From assembly GCA_035999765.1 (NCBI GenBank), contig CP108521.1, positions 4,402,001 to 4,466,000 of the forward strand: a DNA stretch of 64,000 bases, given 5' to 3'. A model generated the notes under the pieces. It did no database searches and was not told where the DNA came from. It saw only the letters and a program-made list of their open reading frames with translations. Every line of letters begins with the position of its first letter. Position 1 is the stretch's first letter. Shown piece by piece: positions 7,967-16,876 of this stretch. Source of the DNA: Streptomyces sp. NBC_01231 (GTDB taxonomy: Bacteria > Actinomycetota > Actinomycetes > Streptomycetales > Streptomycetaceae). A program made the translations under genes and the position numbers.

Positions 7967-9048
7967 GAACTCGCTACCTCCCGCAGTCGCTGTGCCGCGG
8001 CCTCCGGCCGGATGTCGTTGATGAACACGTTCATTCCGGATTCGGAGCCCGCGAGGAACTTCAGCTTGCCGGACGTACGACGGATGGTGAAAAGCTCGAG
8101 GTGCAGCGCGAAGTCGTCACGGCTGACGCCCTCGAACTCCTCCAGCGCGCCGAACGGCGCCTGGTGCCAGGCGGCGATGTACGGCGTCGGCGGCTCCCCC
8201 GCCCCTTCCTTCTCTCCACCCGGACCGTCGAAGATCCGGTCGAAGCGCCTCAAGAGTTCCAGATAGACCTGGGGGAACTCTGTGCGCGCGGCCTCGTCGA
8301 GACCGAGCAGATCGGGCACCCGGCGCTTCGGGTACAGGTGCACCTCGTACGGCCAGTGCGCCGAGTACGGCACGAAGGCGACCCAGTGTTCACCCTCCAG
8401 GACGACCCGCTCACCGGCGAGTTCCTGCTCCAGGACGGCGTCGAAGAGGTTCTCCCCGCCGGTCGCCTCCTTGTGGGCCGCGACCGACCGCAGCATCAGC
8501 GCGGTGCGCGGGGTGGTGAAGGGATAGGCATAGATCTGCCCGTGCGGGTGCCCCAGGGTCACGCCGATCTCGGCACCCCGGTTCTCGAAGCAGAACACCT
8601 GCTCGACGGAGGGCAGATGGGACAGCTCCGACGTCCGGTCGGTCCACGCCTCCAGGACCAGACCCGCCTGCTCCTCGGTCAGGTCTCCGAAGGACGCGTT
8701 GTGGTCGGAGGTGAAGCAGACGACCTCGCAGCGGCCGGAGTCGCCGGCCAGCGAGGGGAAACGGTTCTCGAAGACCGCGACGTCGTACGACGAGTCCGGG
8801 ATCTCACTCAGCCGCTCACCCTGCGAGGGGCACAGCGGGCATTCGTCGGCCGGCGGGTGGTATATGCGCCCCTGCCGGTGCGAGGCGATGGCGACCGAGT
8901 CGCCGAGCAGCGGGTCCCGCCGCACCTCGGAGGTGGTGACGGTCCGCTCCAGCGGCCGCCGGTCGACCGCGTCCCGGACGACATCGTCCCGCAGGTCGTA
9001 GTAGATGAGCTCGCGACCGTCCGCCAGCCGGGTCGAGGTCTTCTTCAC
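7963..9048 (-). CDS. galT: galactose-1-phosphate uridylyltransferase
   Basis: GalT exchanges UMP between UDP-glucose and galactose-1-phosphate through a uridylylated His. The 361-residue product carries the active-site motif GHPHGQ with His167-Pro-His169 and a zinc-type CPLC pair (Cys70, Cys73). I chose the GTG at 9046-9048 because AGGGAG lies 6 nt upstream and the protein then begins [15 protein letters not shown]; an in-frame TTG at 9075 has no good ribosome site. It is the first gene of the gal operon. Confidence 0.94.
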   Translation of the reverse strand: MKKTSTRLADGRELIYYDLRDDVVRDAVDRRPLERTVTTSEVRRDPLLGDSVAIASHRQGRIYHPPADECPLCPSQGERLSEIPDSSYDVAVFENRFPSLAGDSGRCEVVCFTSDHNASFGDLTEEQAGLVLEAWTDRTSELSHLPSVEQVFCFENRGAEIGVTLGHPHGQIYAYPFTTPRTALMLRSVAAHKEATGGENLFDAVLEQELAGERVVLEGEHWVAFVPYSAHWPYEVHLYPKRRVPDLLGLDEAARTEFPQVYLELLRRFDRIFDGPGGEKEGAGEPPTPYIAAWHQAPFGALEEFEGVSRDDFALHLELFTIRRTSGKLKFLAGSESGMNVFINDIRPEAAAQRLREVASS

Positions 9049-9225
9049 TGCGGACTCCCTATTCGAGCCACTCAATCACCAAACAGAACCAAACACATTG
9101 GAACACAACCCACCATGATCGTCAACATCACAATCAAACAAAGAGCGTCAACAGAAGTGTTCATTAACTGAACTCGGAGGCATAGGTTCCGCTACGGATC
9201 AGTTCACGCAACGAAGCGAGTGCTT
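9049..9225. promoter_or_regulatory. divergent control region between galTEK and the symporter
   Basis: An unusually AT-rich stretch for this genome. An 8-bp direct repeat (CGTCAACA on the plus strand at 9120-9127 and 9146-9153) reads TGTTGACG toward galT; each copy could supply a -35 TTGACG. TGTTTG recurs three times on the same strand. For the plus-strand symporter, TTCATT (9160-9165) and TAGGTT (9183-9188) are spaced 17 bp apart. Promoter elements are inferred by eye. Confidence 0.45.
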
Positions 9226-10917
9226 ATGCAAACCCCCACCCGCCAGGCGATAGACCTGGCAGCCGACCTGCGGCTCCCCACGAACTGGCTCGACTACACG
9301 ATCCTCGGCATCTACTTCGTCGTCGTCCTGGGCATCGGGTTCGCCGCCCGCAGCTCCGTGAAGACCAGCCTCGACTTCTTCCTCTCGGGCCGCTCCCTGC
9401 CCGCCTGGGTCACCGGTCTCGCGTTCGTCGCCGCCAACCTGGGCGCCACCGAGATCCTCGGCATGGCCGCCAACAGCGCGCAGTACGGCGTCTACACCAC
9501 GCACTGGTACTGGATCGGCGCCATCCCGGCCATGGTCTTCCTCGGCCTGGTGATGATGCCGTTCTACTACGGCAGCAAGGTCCGCTCGGTCCCCGAGTTC
9601 CTCCTCCTGCGCTTCGACAAGGCAGCCCACCTGCTCAGTTCGATCTTGTTCGCCTTCGCCGCCATCCTGATCGCCGGCGTCAACCTCTACGCCCTCGCGA
9701 TCATCGTCGAGGCGCTGCTCGGCTGGCCGCAGTGGGTGGCGATCGTGGTCGCCGGCTTCTTCGTGCTCGCCTACATCACCCTCGGCGGTCTCTCCTCGGC
9801 GATCTACAACGAGGTACTCCAGTTCTTCGTGATCCTGGCGGCCCTCATCCCGATCACCGTCCTCGGCCTGAAGAAGGTCGGCGGCTGGGACGGGCTGTCC
9901 GACTCTCTCACCAGGACACACGGCGCCGACTTCATGACCTCCTGGGGCGGCACGGGCATCGGCGACCCGAACCCGCTCGGCGCGAACTGGCTGACGATCG
10001 TGCTCGGTCTCGGCTTCGTCCTGTCCTTCGGCTACTGGACGACCAACTTCGCCGAGGTCCAGCGAGCCCTGTCGGCGAAGAACCTGTCGGCGGCCCAGCG
10101 AACGCCCCTCATCGCCGCGTTCCCCAAGATCTTCATCGTCTTCCTGGTGATGATCCCGGGCCTGGTGGCGGCGGTCCTGGTCCCGAAGATCGGCACACCC
10201 GGCTCGGACCTCCAGTACAACGACGCGATCCCGTACCTGATGGAACAGTTGCTGCCCAACGGCGTCCTCGGCATCGCGGTGACCGGTCTGCTGGCCGCGT
10301 TCATGGCGGGCATGGCGGCCAACATCTCGTCCTTCAACACGGTCTTCACCACCGACATCTGGCAGAAGTACGTGGTCAAGGACCGCCAGGACGAGTACTA
10401 CGTACGCTTCGGCCGCCTCATCACGGCGATCGGTGTTCTCGCCTCGATCGGCACGGCGTTCCTGGCCTCCTCGTTCTCGAACATCATGAGCTACCTCCAG
10501 ACGCTGTTCTCCTTCTTCAACGTCCCGATGTTCGTCGTCTTCATCATCGGGATGTTCTGGAAGCGCGCGTCGATGAAGTCCGGCTTCTGGGGTCTGCTCG
10601 CGGGCACCACGGCAGCGATGGTCAACTACTTCGTCCTCTACAAGCGGGACATCATCGACATCCCCTCCGACCAGGGCGCCAACTTCGTGTCGGCGATCGC
10701 CGGCTTCGTGGCCGGCGCGGTGGTGATGATCGCCGTATCCCTCGTCACGTCCCCCAAGCCGACCGAGGAACTCGAGGGCCTGGTCTACGGCACCCGTTCC
10801 CCCGGCATGTCCGAGCCACCCGCCGCCGGCGACGACGCCTGGTACCGCAAGCCCGCCCTGTTGGGCTGGGGCGCGGTGATCCTGGCGGCCGCCTGCTACA
10901 TCCCGTTCTCGTTCTGA
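9226..10917 (+). CDS. sodium:solute symporter (SSS family), probable sugar uptake
   Basis: A 563-residue polytopic membrane protein of the sodium:solute symporter family. It has about 14 hydrophobic segments beginning with ILGIYFVVVLGIGFAARS, and the family segments FFLSGRSLPAW and NLGATEILGMAA in the first helices. It likely couples Na+ entry to uptake of galactose or a related sugar; the substrate is inferred from its position divergent from galTEK. The ATG at 9226 follows GAAGCGAG; a GTG at 9220 is in frame but lies too close to that site. It is followed after 21 bp by a small membrane protein gene. Confidence 0.9.
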   Translation: MQTPTRQAIDLAADLRLPTNWLDYTILGIYFVVVLGIGFAARSSVKTSLDFFLSGRSLPAWVTGLAFVAANLGATEILGMAANSAQYGVYTTHWYWIGAIPAMVFLGLVMMPFYYGSKVRSVPEFLLLRFDKAAHLLSSILFAFAAILIAGVNLYALAIIVEALLGWPQWVAIVVAGFFVLAYITLGGLSSAIYNEVLQFFVILAALIPITVLGLKKVGGWDGLSDSLTRTHGADFMTSWGGTGIGDPNPLGANWLTIVLGLGFVLSFGYWTTNFAEVQRALSAKNLSAAQRTPLIAAFPKIFIVFLVMIPGLVAAVLVPKIGTPGSDLQYNDAIPYLMEQLLPNGVLGIAVTGLLAAFMAGMAANISSFNTVFTTDIWQKYVVKDRQDEYYVRFGRLITAIGVLASIGTAFLASSFSNIMSYLQTLFSFFNVPMFVVFIIGMFWKRASMKSGFWGLLAGTTAAMVNYFVLYKRDIIDIPSDQGANFVSAIAGFVAGAVVMIAVSLVTSPKPTEELEGLVYGTRSPGMSEPPAAGDDAWYRKPALLGWGAVILAAACYIPFSF

Positions 10918-10938
10918 CCGCGGGAGGATTGAGAAACC

Positions 10939-11241
10939 ATGTCTGAACACCCCGACCAGAACATCCAGCGCGAGGTCTCCGAACTACAGACCAAGTCCGC
11001 GACGGCCGCCCGCCTCTTCGACATCCGCCGCATCATCGGCGGCCTGTTCGTCCTGTACGGCGTCATCGTCACGATCACCGGTCTCACCGACGACGAGGCC
11101 GCGATCGACAAGGCCCAGGGCGTGAACATCAACCTCTGGACCGGCCTGGCCATGCTCGCCCTGGGCGCCTTCTTCCTGGTCTGGCTCAAACTCCGCCCCA
11201 CAGCTCCCCCACCCCCAGCCCCCAACGAGCCCCCGCAGTAA
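10939..11241 (+). CDS. small membrane protein linked to the symporter
   Basis: A 100-residue protein with a strong GGGAGGATTGA ribosome site. A polar N-terminal 35 residues are followed by two transmembrane segments (about 34-50 IIGGLFVLYGVIVTITG and 66-84 LWTGLAMLALGAFFLVWL) and a Pro-rich tail. It sits 21 bp behind the symporter and is surely co-transcribed. It may be an accessory subunit of that transporter, as small partners of SSS carriers are known, but no function is proven. The family is not recognised beyond that. Confidence 0.8.
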   Translation: MSEHPDQNIQREVSELQTKSATAARLFDIRRIIGGLFVLYGVIVTITGLTDDEAAIDKAQGVNINLWTGLAMLALGAFFLVWLKLRPTAPPPPAPNEPPQ

Positions 11242-11354
11242 CCCCCATACCGCCCGCTCCCGCCGGGGCCACGCCTGAGGGCTCCGCCCCCAGCCCCCCG
11301 GTTCTCGCCCACCACACCCATCCGTCTCGGTCGGCCCAAAAGCGGACCTTGCTC

Positions 11355-11374
11355 CTGGGGGCTGCCGCCCCCAG
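11355..11374 (+). terminator. hairpin terminator after the symporter operon
   Basis: A perfect 8-bp G/C-rich stem (11355-11362 with 11367-11374) with a TGCC loop, about 115 bp past the small membrane protein stop. No U-run. The distance makes the assignment tentative. Confidence 0.45.
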
Positions 11375-11674
11375 TCCCCCGCTGTCGGGAGCCGCCGCGG
11401 GTGGGTCGGGGGGGGGCGTGACGGCCAGGTGCCCCACCCACGGCCGAGGGACGAGGGCGTTCAGGACGGATGGCTCCTCCTCGCCCCCGAAGACGAACGG
11501 GCTCAGGGCAGCGGGGGCGGCGGTCGAGACGGCCTGACTCCCTCCCACCCCCGCCCACCGGCGACGCAGGGGCTCAAGGCCACAAACTGTGGCCGCAGGT
11601 CAGGGCAACTGCCCCTCGGCCATCACCGCCGGGCGGGTGGACGGGTCCGCTACTCGCGCACGGCGGGAAGGGGA

Positions 11675-11774
11675 CGGGACGGGGGTGTCCGCCCGCAGCG
11701 GTTGTCGCGTCAACACCGCCCCCTCACTGAGAAACCGATTCCGCGACGTTCCGAGGACGGACACCCCCGTCCCG
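11675..11774. repeat. long-arm inverted repeat, 17-bp perfect arms
   Basis: CGGGACGGGGGTGTCCG at 11675-11691 is exactly complementary to 11758-11774, enclosing 66 nt. Inside the loop GTCGCG and CGCGAC can pair again. It may be a structured RNA or a protein-binding site. Confidence 0.55.
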
Positions 11775-11969
11775 GCCCCGCCCCACCCCCGAACCGCAGG
11801 CGCTACAGCCACCCCCACCGCCGGAGGCACCCGCACAGGCGCCGCAGGCACCGCGCCCCACCGACCCGCAGAACAGGCACCCCACGAACCCCCGCTACAC
11901 GCACCCCCACCGAGCCCCACAGGCCGCCGCAGGCATCGCCCGCCCCACCGCCGGAGGCACAGGCACCCG

Positions 11970-12674
11970 TCACCCCTCCGACCCCTCCCCCACCGAAGAA
12001 ACCCGCGCCACCGGCCCCGCCCGATCCAACAACCCCGTCCGCGCAGCCAACGCCGCCGCCTCCAGCCTCGACCCCACCCCCAGCTTCATCAACACCCGCT
12101 GGACATGCGTACGAGCAGTGGACGGCGCGATCCCCATCCCCGCCGCGATCAACCGCGTGTCCTCACCGTCGGCCACCCGGACCAGCACCTCGACCTCGCG
12201 GGGCGTCAGCATCTGCAGCAGCCGCTGCCCCTCGTCGTCCGGCTGAGCCGCAGGGTTCAGCAGCTCGCTGAACGCCCCCTGCAACAGCTGCGGAGCAACC
12301 GCCGCCTCCCCCGCCCGAGCCTTGATGATCGCGCGCTCGACACCCTCGATGCGCTCGTCGTGCCGCACATAACCGGACGCCCCCGCGGCGAACGCCGCCG
12401 CGATCCCACGAGGACTCGGCACCGGCCCCAGCACCACCACCGCCACCTGCGGCCGCTCCTGCTTGATCCTCACCACCGGGTCGAACATCCCCGGCTCGGC
12501 GGGCGTCGCCGTACCCAGCAGGCACACCTCAGGCGCCCGGCTGATCACCAACTCCGCCGCACCCGCGGCGGGCGCCGCCGCGGCGAGCACCCGGTGCCCC
12601 CGCAGCTTCAACGCCGAGGCCAACGCCTCGGCAAGCAATCGGTGGTCGTCGACCACCATGAGCCGAACTCCCAT
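11970..12674 (-). CDS. LuxR-family regulator with atypical receiver lacking the phospho-Asp
   Basis: A 234-residue receiver plus LuxR helix-turn-helix protein. The N terminus MGVRLMVVDDHRLLAEAL is a clear receiver start with Asp9-Asp10, but the position of the phospho-acceptor Asp reads CLLGTATP (Gly54), and the conserved Lys segment is SGYVRHDER without Lys. The DNA-binding part has LTPREVEVLVRVADGED and STARTHVQRVLMKLG near residues 168-210. It cannot be phosphorylated in the usual way, so it may respond to a ligand or act constitutively. No kinase is adjacent. The ATG at 12674 was chosen because MGVRL fits the family start. Confidence 0.88.
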   Translation of the reverse strand: MGVRLMVVDDHRLLAEALASALKLRGHRVLAAAAPAAGAAELVISRAPEVCLLGTATPAEPGMFDPVVRIKQERPQVAVVVLGPVPSPRGIAAAFAAGASGYVRHDERIEGVERAIIKARAGEAAVAPQLLQGAFSELLNPAAQPDDEGQRLLQMLTPREVEVLVRVADGEDTRLIAAGMGIAPSTARTHVQRVLMKLGVGSRLEAAALAARTGLLDRAGPVARVSSVGEGSEG

Positions 12675-13034
12675 CGAGCAACCCCCCACTCCCCGCAGTC
12701 CCCCACAGCACCCACGCACCCAGCACCCACGCCCACAGCGCCCTTAGTCTCCACAACGCCCACAGCCCCCAATGGACCTCATGGACTTAGTGGACCTGAT
12801 GAACCTCATGGACCCTATGGCTGCCCACGACGGATGCCCACCGGTTCACCCGGACAGAAAGCCCCCTCCCGGCCCCCCGCCCTTCATGCCCCCGGAAGCT
12901 ACACGCTTGTTCGACGTTGCGCTTCCCCTACCGGTGAGAAGTGCCCCGGATCGCCGAAAATCATCTCATTCGAGGTTGACGAACGATATGCGCGCGCCCC
13001 GCCCCGAGCCGAGCAGCCCCGCCCCCGACGCGAA
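12675..13034. other. gene-free region with short direct repeats
   Basis: No credible gene. It holds an 11-bp direct repeat AGCACCCACGC near 12707-12733 and the 9-bp tandem array at 12773-12817. The stretch at 12900-12990 is less GC-rich and probably contains the promoter of nothing visible on the plus strand; no clear hexamers were found. Confidence 0.5.
12773..12817. repeat. tandem array, five 9-bp units
   Basis: Five contiguous units related to TGGACCTCA (start positions 12773, 12782, 12791, 12800, 12809), each with zero to three changes. It is a small minisatellite in a gene-free region. Confidence 0.7.
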
Positions 13035-13063
13035 CGGCCCCGTCCCTTTCAGGGACGGGGCCG
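13035..13063 (-). terminator. strong hairpin terminator
   Basis: A perfect 13-bp stem (13035-13047 with 13051-13063) and a 3-nt loop, about 60 bp downstream of the minus-strand propeller gene that ends at 13125. It is the strongest simple terminator hairpin in the window. Confidence 0.75.
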
Positions 13064-13124
13064 CAGCCACACCGACGGGTCAACCGGACCGGTCAACCGA
13101 ACCGGTCAATCAGACCGGCTACGT

Positions 13125-14942
13125 TCAGCTCGCGCCGAACCCAAGCACCAGATACTCCTTGTCGTCCGAGCTGGTCAGATCACTCGCGTACACCGAGGAC
13201 ATGAACAGATGCCCCTGTGCGTACAGGAACTCCGAGTAGTCCGGCGACATGCTGGTCTCCGCGTCCCGCACGGACTTGGTCGCCGGGTTCTCCAGCAGCT
13301 TGGTCTCCTTGAACGAGCCGCCGTCGATGCTGACGATCTGACCGCCCTTGTCGTACGGCGGACGCTTGTACGCGATGATGTTGGTGCCGTCCATCCGCAG
13401 CGGCATGATCGTGTAGTCGTCCCCCGCGTCGGCCCGCTGCCCCGTCTGCTTCCCGGTCGCCAGATCGATCGCGACGATCTCGTTGGTGTCGCTGAACTCG
13501 CCGCTGCCGTCGTGCTCCTCGGTCGCCAGGTAGAGCCGGTCGTTGCCGACGGCGGTCTGGTGGCACTCCTCGACCTTGGTGATCCCGTCGCAGCTGGCCG
13601 CGTACTGGTCGCTGGGCGCGGAGATCCGGGTGCGCAGCTTGCCGGTCTTGTTGTCGATGGAGAAGAAGTCCGAGATCCCGCTGCCGTCCTTCGCGGCCTC
13701 GCCCACGTCGGCGGCGACGACCAGCGGGTCGGTCGACACGACGCTGGCGTACGCGATGCCCGCCCCCATCTTGTACTCGGAGATCACCTTCCCCGACTTC
13801 GGGTCGATGGTCTGGATGTGCAGCTCGGCCGAGTCGTACGAACCGCACCGGCGGACCGCGACCAGCTTCGGGCCGCCGCCGTATCCGGAGTCGTAGCAGG
13901 TGTCCGTCGGCTTCGGGGCCCACAGCTGCTTGCCGGAGGCGATGTCGAAGGCGGCGCCGCCGCTGGAGCTGCCCACGGCGACGGTGCTGCCGCTGAGGGT
14001 GACGTTGTTGAAGCTGATCGGCTGGTCACCGGAGGTGGCGGTCTTCGTCCACAGCTTCTTGCCCGCGGCGAGGTCGATCGCCGCGACCTGGCTGCAGCCG
14101 TGCGAGGGCTCGGCCTTGGTCGGCATCTCGGGCTGGTAGATGATCGCCGTCTTGTTGTCGCTGGTGTGGTTGCTGCCCTGGCACACCGGGCCGGGAAGCT
14201 TGATCGTCCACAGCTTGGTGCCCTTGTCGGGGTCGTAGCCGACGATCTCGGCGATGCCGCTCTTGGCGTACACCGTGTCGGTGAGCCAGGAACCGGTGGT
14301 GGCGATCGTGCTGTCCTTGGAGACCTTGGGCGCCGGGACCTGGAAGAGAACCTTGGAGGCGGTGTTGGCGGGCACCTTCTCCACCGGCTCGGTGGACGTG
14401 GTGCCGCCGTCGCCGCCGTCACCCTCCTTGGCGTCGTCCTTGCCGCCGGTGGCGCCGTTGGAGCTCGCGGTGTCGTCCTTCTTCCCGCTGTCGTCACCGG
14501 ACGAGGACGCGTACCAGACGCCACCGGCGACGATCAGCGCGATCGCCACGACGGCGCCGACAATGATCATGACCTGCGCGTTGAACCCCCGCTTGCCGGG
14601 CTGTCCGGGCGGCCCCGGCTGCGGCTGCATCGGCATGGTCGCCTGCGGGTAGCCGTAACCGGGCGGCTGCCCGTACGGGTTCGCCGCCTGGCCGGGATAC
14701 CCGTACCCCGGAGGTGCCTGCGGAGGCTGGGGGGCCTGCCCGGGATACCCGTACCCGGGAGGCTGCTGCTGCGGAGGCGGCGGCTGCTGGGGATAGCCGT
14801 ACCCGGCCGGCGGCTGACCACCGGGCGGGACCGGCGGAGCAGCCGGCGGACCCGGCTGGACCGGCGGAGTGGCCGGCGGCGGGCCGAACCCCCCTTGTTG
14901 CGGCGGCTGGTTGGGGGGCGGAGGAGGGGGCGGCTGGGTCAT
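13125..14942 (-). CDS. Pro-rich membrane-anchored PQQ-type beta-propeller protein (paralog 1)
   Basis: A 605-residue protein with three parts. Residues 1-120 are Pro/Gln/Gly/Tyr-rich with repeated PPGYGYP units and are likely cytoplasmic. One transmembrane helix follows (about 125-147, VMIIVGAVVAIALIVAGGVW). After a Ser/Asp/Gly linker comes a large extracellular domain with PQQ-type repeats such as YDPDKGTKLWTIKLPG, IDLAAGKKLWTK and FDIASGKQLWAPK. Such propellers bind ligands or partners outside the cell; no catalytic residues are evident. ATG at 14942 follows GAGGTG. It lies 65 bp behind a close paralog, so the two form an operon and may act as a pair. Confidence 0.85.
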   Translation of the reverse strand: MTQPPPPPPPNQPPQQGGFGPPPATPPVQPGPPAAPPVPPGGQPPAGYGYPQQPPPPQQQPPGYGYPGQAPQPPQAPPGYGYPGQAANPYGQPPGYGYPQATMPMQPQPGPPGQPGKRGFNAQVMIIVGAVVAIALIVAGGVWYASSSGDDSGKKDDTASSNGATGGKDDAKEGDGGDGGTTSTEPVEKVPANTASKVLFQVPAPKVSKDSTIATTGSWLTDTVYAKSGIAEIVGYDPDKGTKLWTIKLPGPVCQGSNHTSDNKTAIIYQPEMPTKAEPSHGCSQVAAIDLAAGKKLWTKTATSGDQPISFNNVTLSGSTVAVGSSSGGAAFDIASGKQLWAPKPTDTCYDSGYGGGPKLVAVRRCGSYDSAELHIQTIDPKSGKVISEYKMGAGIAYASVVSTDPLVVAADVGEAAKDGSGISDFFSIDNKTGKLRTRISAPSDQYAASCDGITKVEECHQTAVGNDRLYLATEEHDGSGEFSDTNEIVAIDLATGKQTGQRADAGDDYTIMPLRMDGTNIIAYKRPPYDKGGQIVSIDGGSFKETKLLENPATKSVRDAETSMSPDYSEFLYAQGHLFMSSVYASDLTSSDDKEYLVLGFGAS

Positions 14943-15007
14943 GACGTGAGCACCTCGATGGCGGGGGCGACGACAACGGAAGGAGAGGAAGGAGAGGGGA
15001 GAAGGGG

Positions 15008-16876
15008 TTACTTGCCGTAGGCGAGCATCAACTTCTCCTTCGTGTCCTCGTTGCCGGACAGCCGCGTGGTCGAGAGGTAGAAGCGCCCGCCGACCCAGTC
15101 GACGTCCTTCGAGTAGAAGCCGCTCTCGATCTGCGCGGTGCCCTGCGGGTTCTGCAGCAGCTTGGCCGGGGTGTGGCTGCCGCCGCCGGTCGGGATCGAC
15201 ACGATCCGCCCGCCCGCGGAGTACGAGGGCTCCACGTACGCGATGAGCTTGCCGCCCTCGACCTTGATCGGGACCATCGACTCGTCGGTGGGCGACTTGA
15301 CGCGCCACTTCTCCTTGCCGGTGGAGAGGTTGATCGCCACGATCTCGTTCGGCCCGCTGGTCGCCTCGGTGGGCAGGTACAGCGTGTCGGCGTCGGCGGC
15401 CACACCCTCGCAGCCCTGAAGGTCACGCGCGATGATGGCCAGACCGCAGTTGGGGGCGAAGTTCTCGTCGAAGCCGACCTGCGAGCGGAACTTGCCCGCC
15501 GCGGTGAACGTGGAGATGTTCCACGACTTCTTGTCGTCGTTGGTGCTGTAGACCACGAGCGGGTCGGCGGAGTAGACCCGCGAGACCCTCCAGCCCTTGT
15601 CGAACTTCTGGGTCCACTTGGCCTTGCCGGTCTTGGGATCCAGCTCCTGGACCTCGTCGTGCTCGTTCGTCCCGGCGGCGTCGCAGGAGGCGACGGAGAC
15701 CAGCCGGGCGCCGCCCGAGAACGCGGTCGGGAAGCAGGACTCGCCGTACCTCTTCTTGTCGAACAGCTTCTTGCCGGTCCGTACGTCGTACGCGGTGCCG
15801 GACTGCGAGCGGCCGACCATCAACGTGTCGCCGCTGACGCTCAGTTCGACCTGGAGCGCGCTGTCGAACAGCTCGCCGTCCCCGACCTTGGCGGTCCAGC
15901 CCTTGTCGCCCGTGTTCAGGTCGATCTGCTGGAGCAGGTTGCACTTGGCACGGTCAGTGGTGCCGTTCATGTACGCGACGACGATCTTGTCGTCGGACGT
16001 CTTCTGCGAGGTGACCGCGCAGATCTTCTGCGGGAAGGTGATCGGGGCCCAGGCCGGCTTGCCGTCGCCGACGTTGTAGGCGACGACCTGCTTGTACGCC
16101 GACTTCACCGCGGTCTTGTCGGTGATCCACATGCCGGCGGCGTCGGCGCCGTCACCGGGTGCGTCGGGCGCCTCCTTGTACCAGAGCACCTTCGACTCGC
16201 CGGCCTGCCGGCCCTCGTTGAGGTTCTCCGGGTCCTCGCCGCCGGCGCCGCTGCCGTCGCCGGGGTTGACCGGGGACTCGGAGGCGGTGGGCTTGGAGTC
16301 GTCGCTCTTCTCGGCGACCGGCTTCTTGTCGTCACCGTCGTCACCGCCGCTGGTGACCGCGAACACGGTCCCGCCGATGACGAGCAGCGCGGCCACGGCG
16401 GCGCCGATGACGATGGCGGTCTTCCCCTTGAAGCGGTTCCCGGAGCCGGGCGGCGGGGTGCCGGGGGCGCCCGGGAACTGGGGCTGCGCCGGATAGCCGT
16501 ATCCCTGCGGCTGTCCGTACGGACCCGGCTGCTGGGGCTGACCGTAAGGTCCCGGCTGCTGCGGCTGACCGTACGGACCCTGCTGGCCGTAGGGGCCGGG
16601 CTGGGGCTGTCCGTACGGGCCCTGCTGACCGTAGGGCCCCGACTGCGGGGCGGTGGGCGGCTGCTGGGGATAGCCGTAACCGGGCGGCGGGGCACCGGGC
16701 GGCGGGCCCTGCGGAGGCGGCGGCGTCTGCGGCGACCCGAATCCGCCCTGCGGCGCGGGTGCCTGCGGCGGCTGCTGCGGTGGTGCCGGCTGCGGTTGTG
16801 GCTGCTGCGGTTGCGGCGGCTGGTCCTGCGGCGCTCCGAAACCGCCCTGTGGCGGCTGGTTGGGCGGCTGCGTCAT
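15008..16876 (-). CDS. Pro-rich membrane-anchored PQQ-type beta-propeller protein (paralog 2)
   Basis: A 622-residue paralog of the downstream gene with the same layout. The N-terminal part (about 150 residues) is built of GPYGQ and PQQPGPYGQP repeats, followed by one transmembrane helix (TAIVIGAAVAALLVIGGTVF), an acidic linker and an outer PQQ-like propeller with blades such as DLNTGDKGWTAKVG, YDVRTGKKLFDKK and LDPKTGKAKWTQK. ATG at 16876 has GGGGGAAC upstream. The Pro/Gln/Tyr-rich cytoplasmic tail resembles those in Streptomyces membrane proteins that associate with one another, but a role is unknown. Four or more Cys in the outer domain could form disulfides. Confidence 0.85.
   Translation of the reverse strand: MTQPPNQPPQGGFGAPQDQPPQPQQPQPQPAPPQQPPQAPAPQGGFGSPQTPPPPQGPPPGAPPPGYGYPQQPPTAPQSGPYGQQGPYGQPQPGPYGQQGPYGQPQQPGPYGQPQQPGPYGQPQGYGYPAQPQFPGAPGTPPPGSGNRFKGKTAIVIGAAVAALLVIGGTVFAVTSGGDDGDDKKPVAEKSDDSKPTASESPVNPGDGSGAGGEDPENLNEGRQAGESKVLWYKEAPDAPGDGADAAGMWITDKTAVKSAYKQVVAYNVGDGKPAWAPITFPQKICAVTSQKTSDDKIVVAYMNGTTDRAKCNLLQQIDLNTGDKGWTAKVGDGELFDSALQVELSVSGDTLMVGRSQSGTAYDVRTGKKLFDKKRYGESCFPTAFSGGARLVSVASCDAAGTNEHDEVQELDPKTGKAKWTQKFDKGWRVSRVYSADPLVVYSTNDDKKSWNISTFTAAGKFRSQVGFDENFAPNCGLAIIARDLQGCEGVAADADTLYLPTEATSGPNEIVAINLSTGKEKWRVKSPTDESMVPIKVEGGKLIAYVEPSYSAGGRIVSIPTGGGSHTPAKLLQNPQGTAQIESGFYSKDVDWVGGRFYLSTTRLSGNEDTKEKLMLAYGK

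Larger units (their letters stand above)
11242..11969. other. gene-free, hairpin-rich intergenic stretch
   Basis: No convincing gene is seen in 728 bp. The open frames crossing it have compositions expected from GC bias and no ribosome sites. It contains at least three perfect inverted repeats, given separately or here: 11355-11374 (terminator), 11578-11594 (7-bp stem, AAC loop) and 11675-11774 (17-bp arms). C-rich tracts dominate the right part. Confidence 0.6.

Noticed and set aside
9199..10950. A 583-codon minus-strand frame opposite the symporter
   Set aside because: Composition is the Arg/Gly/Asp/Glu-rich pattern typical of antisense shadows; the plus strand has a clear transporter.
12772..13239. 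Plus-strand frame starting MDLMDLVDLMNLMD
   Set aside because: The start is only the 9-bp tandem repeat, no ribosome site is present, and it runs into the end of the minus-strand propeller gene and its terminator.
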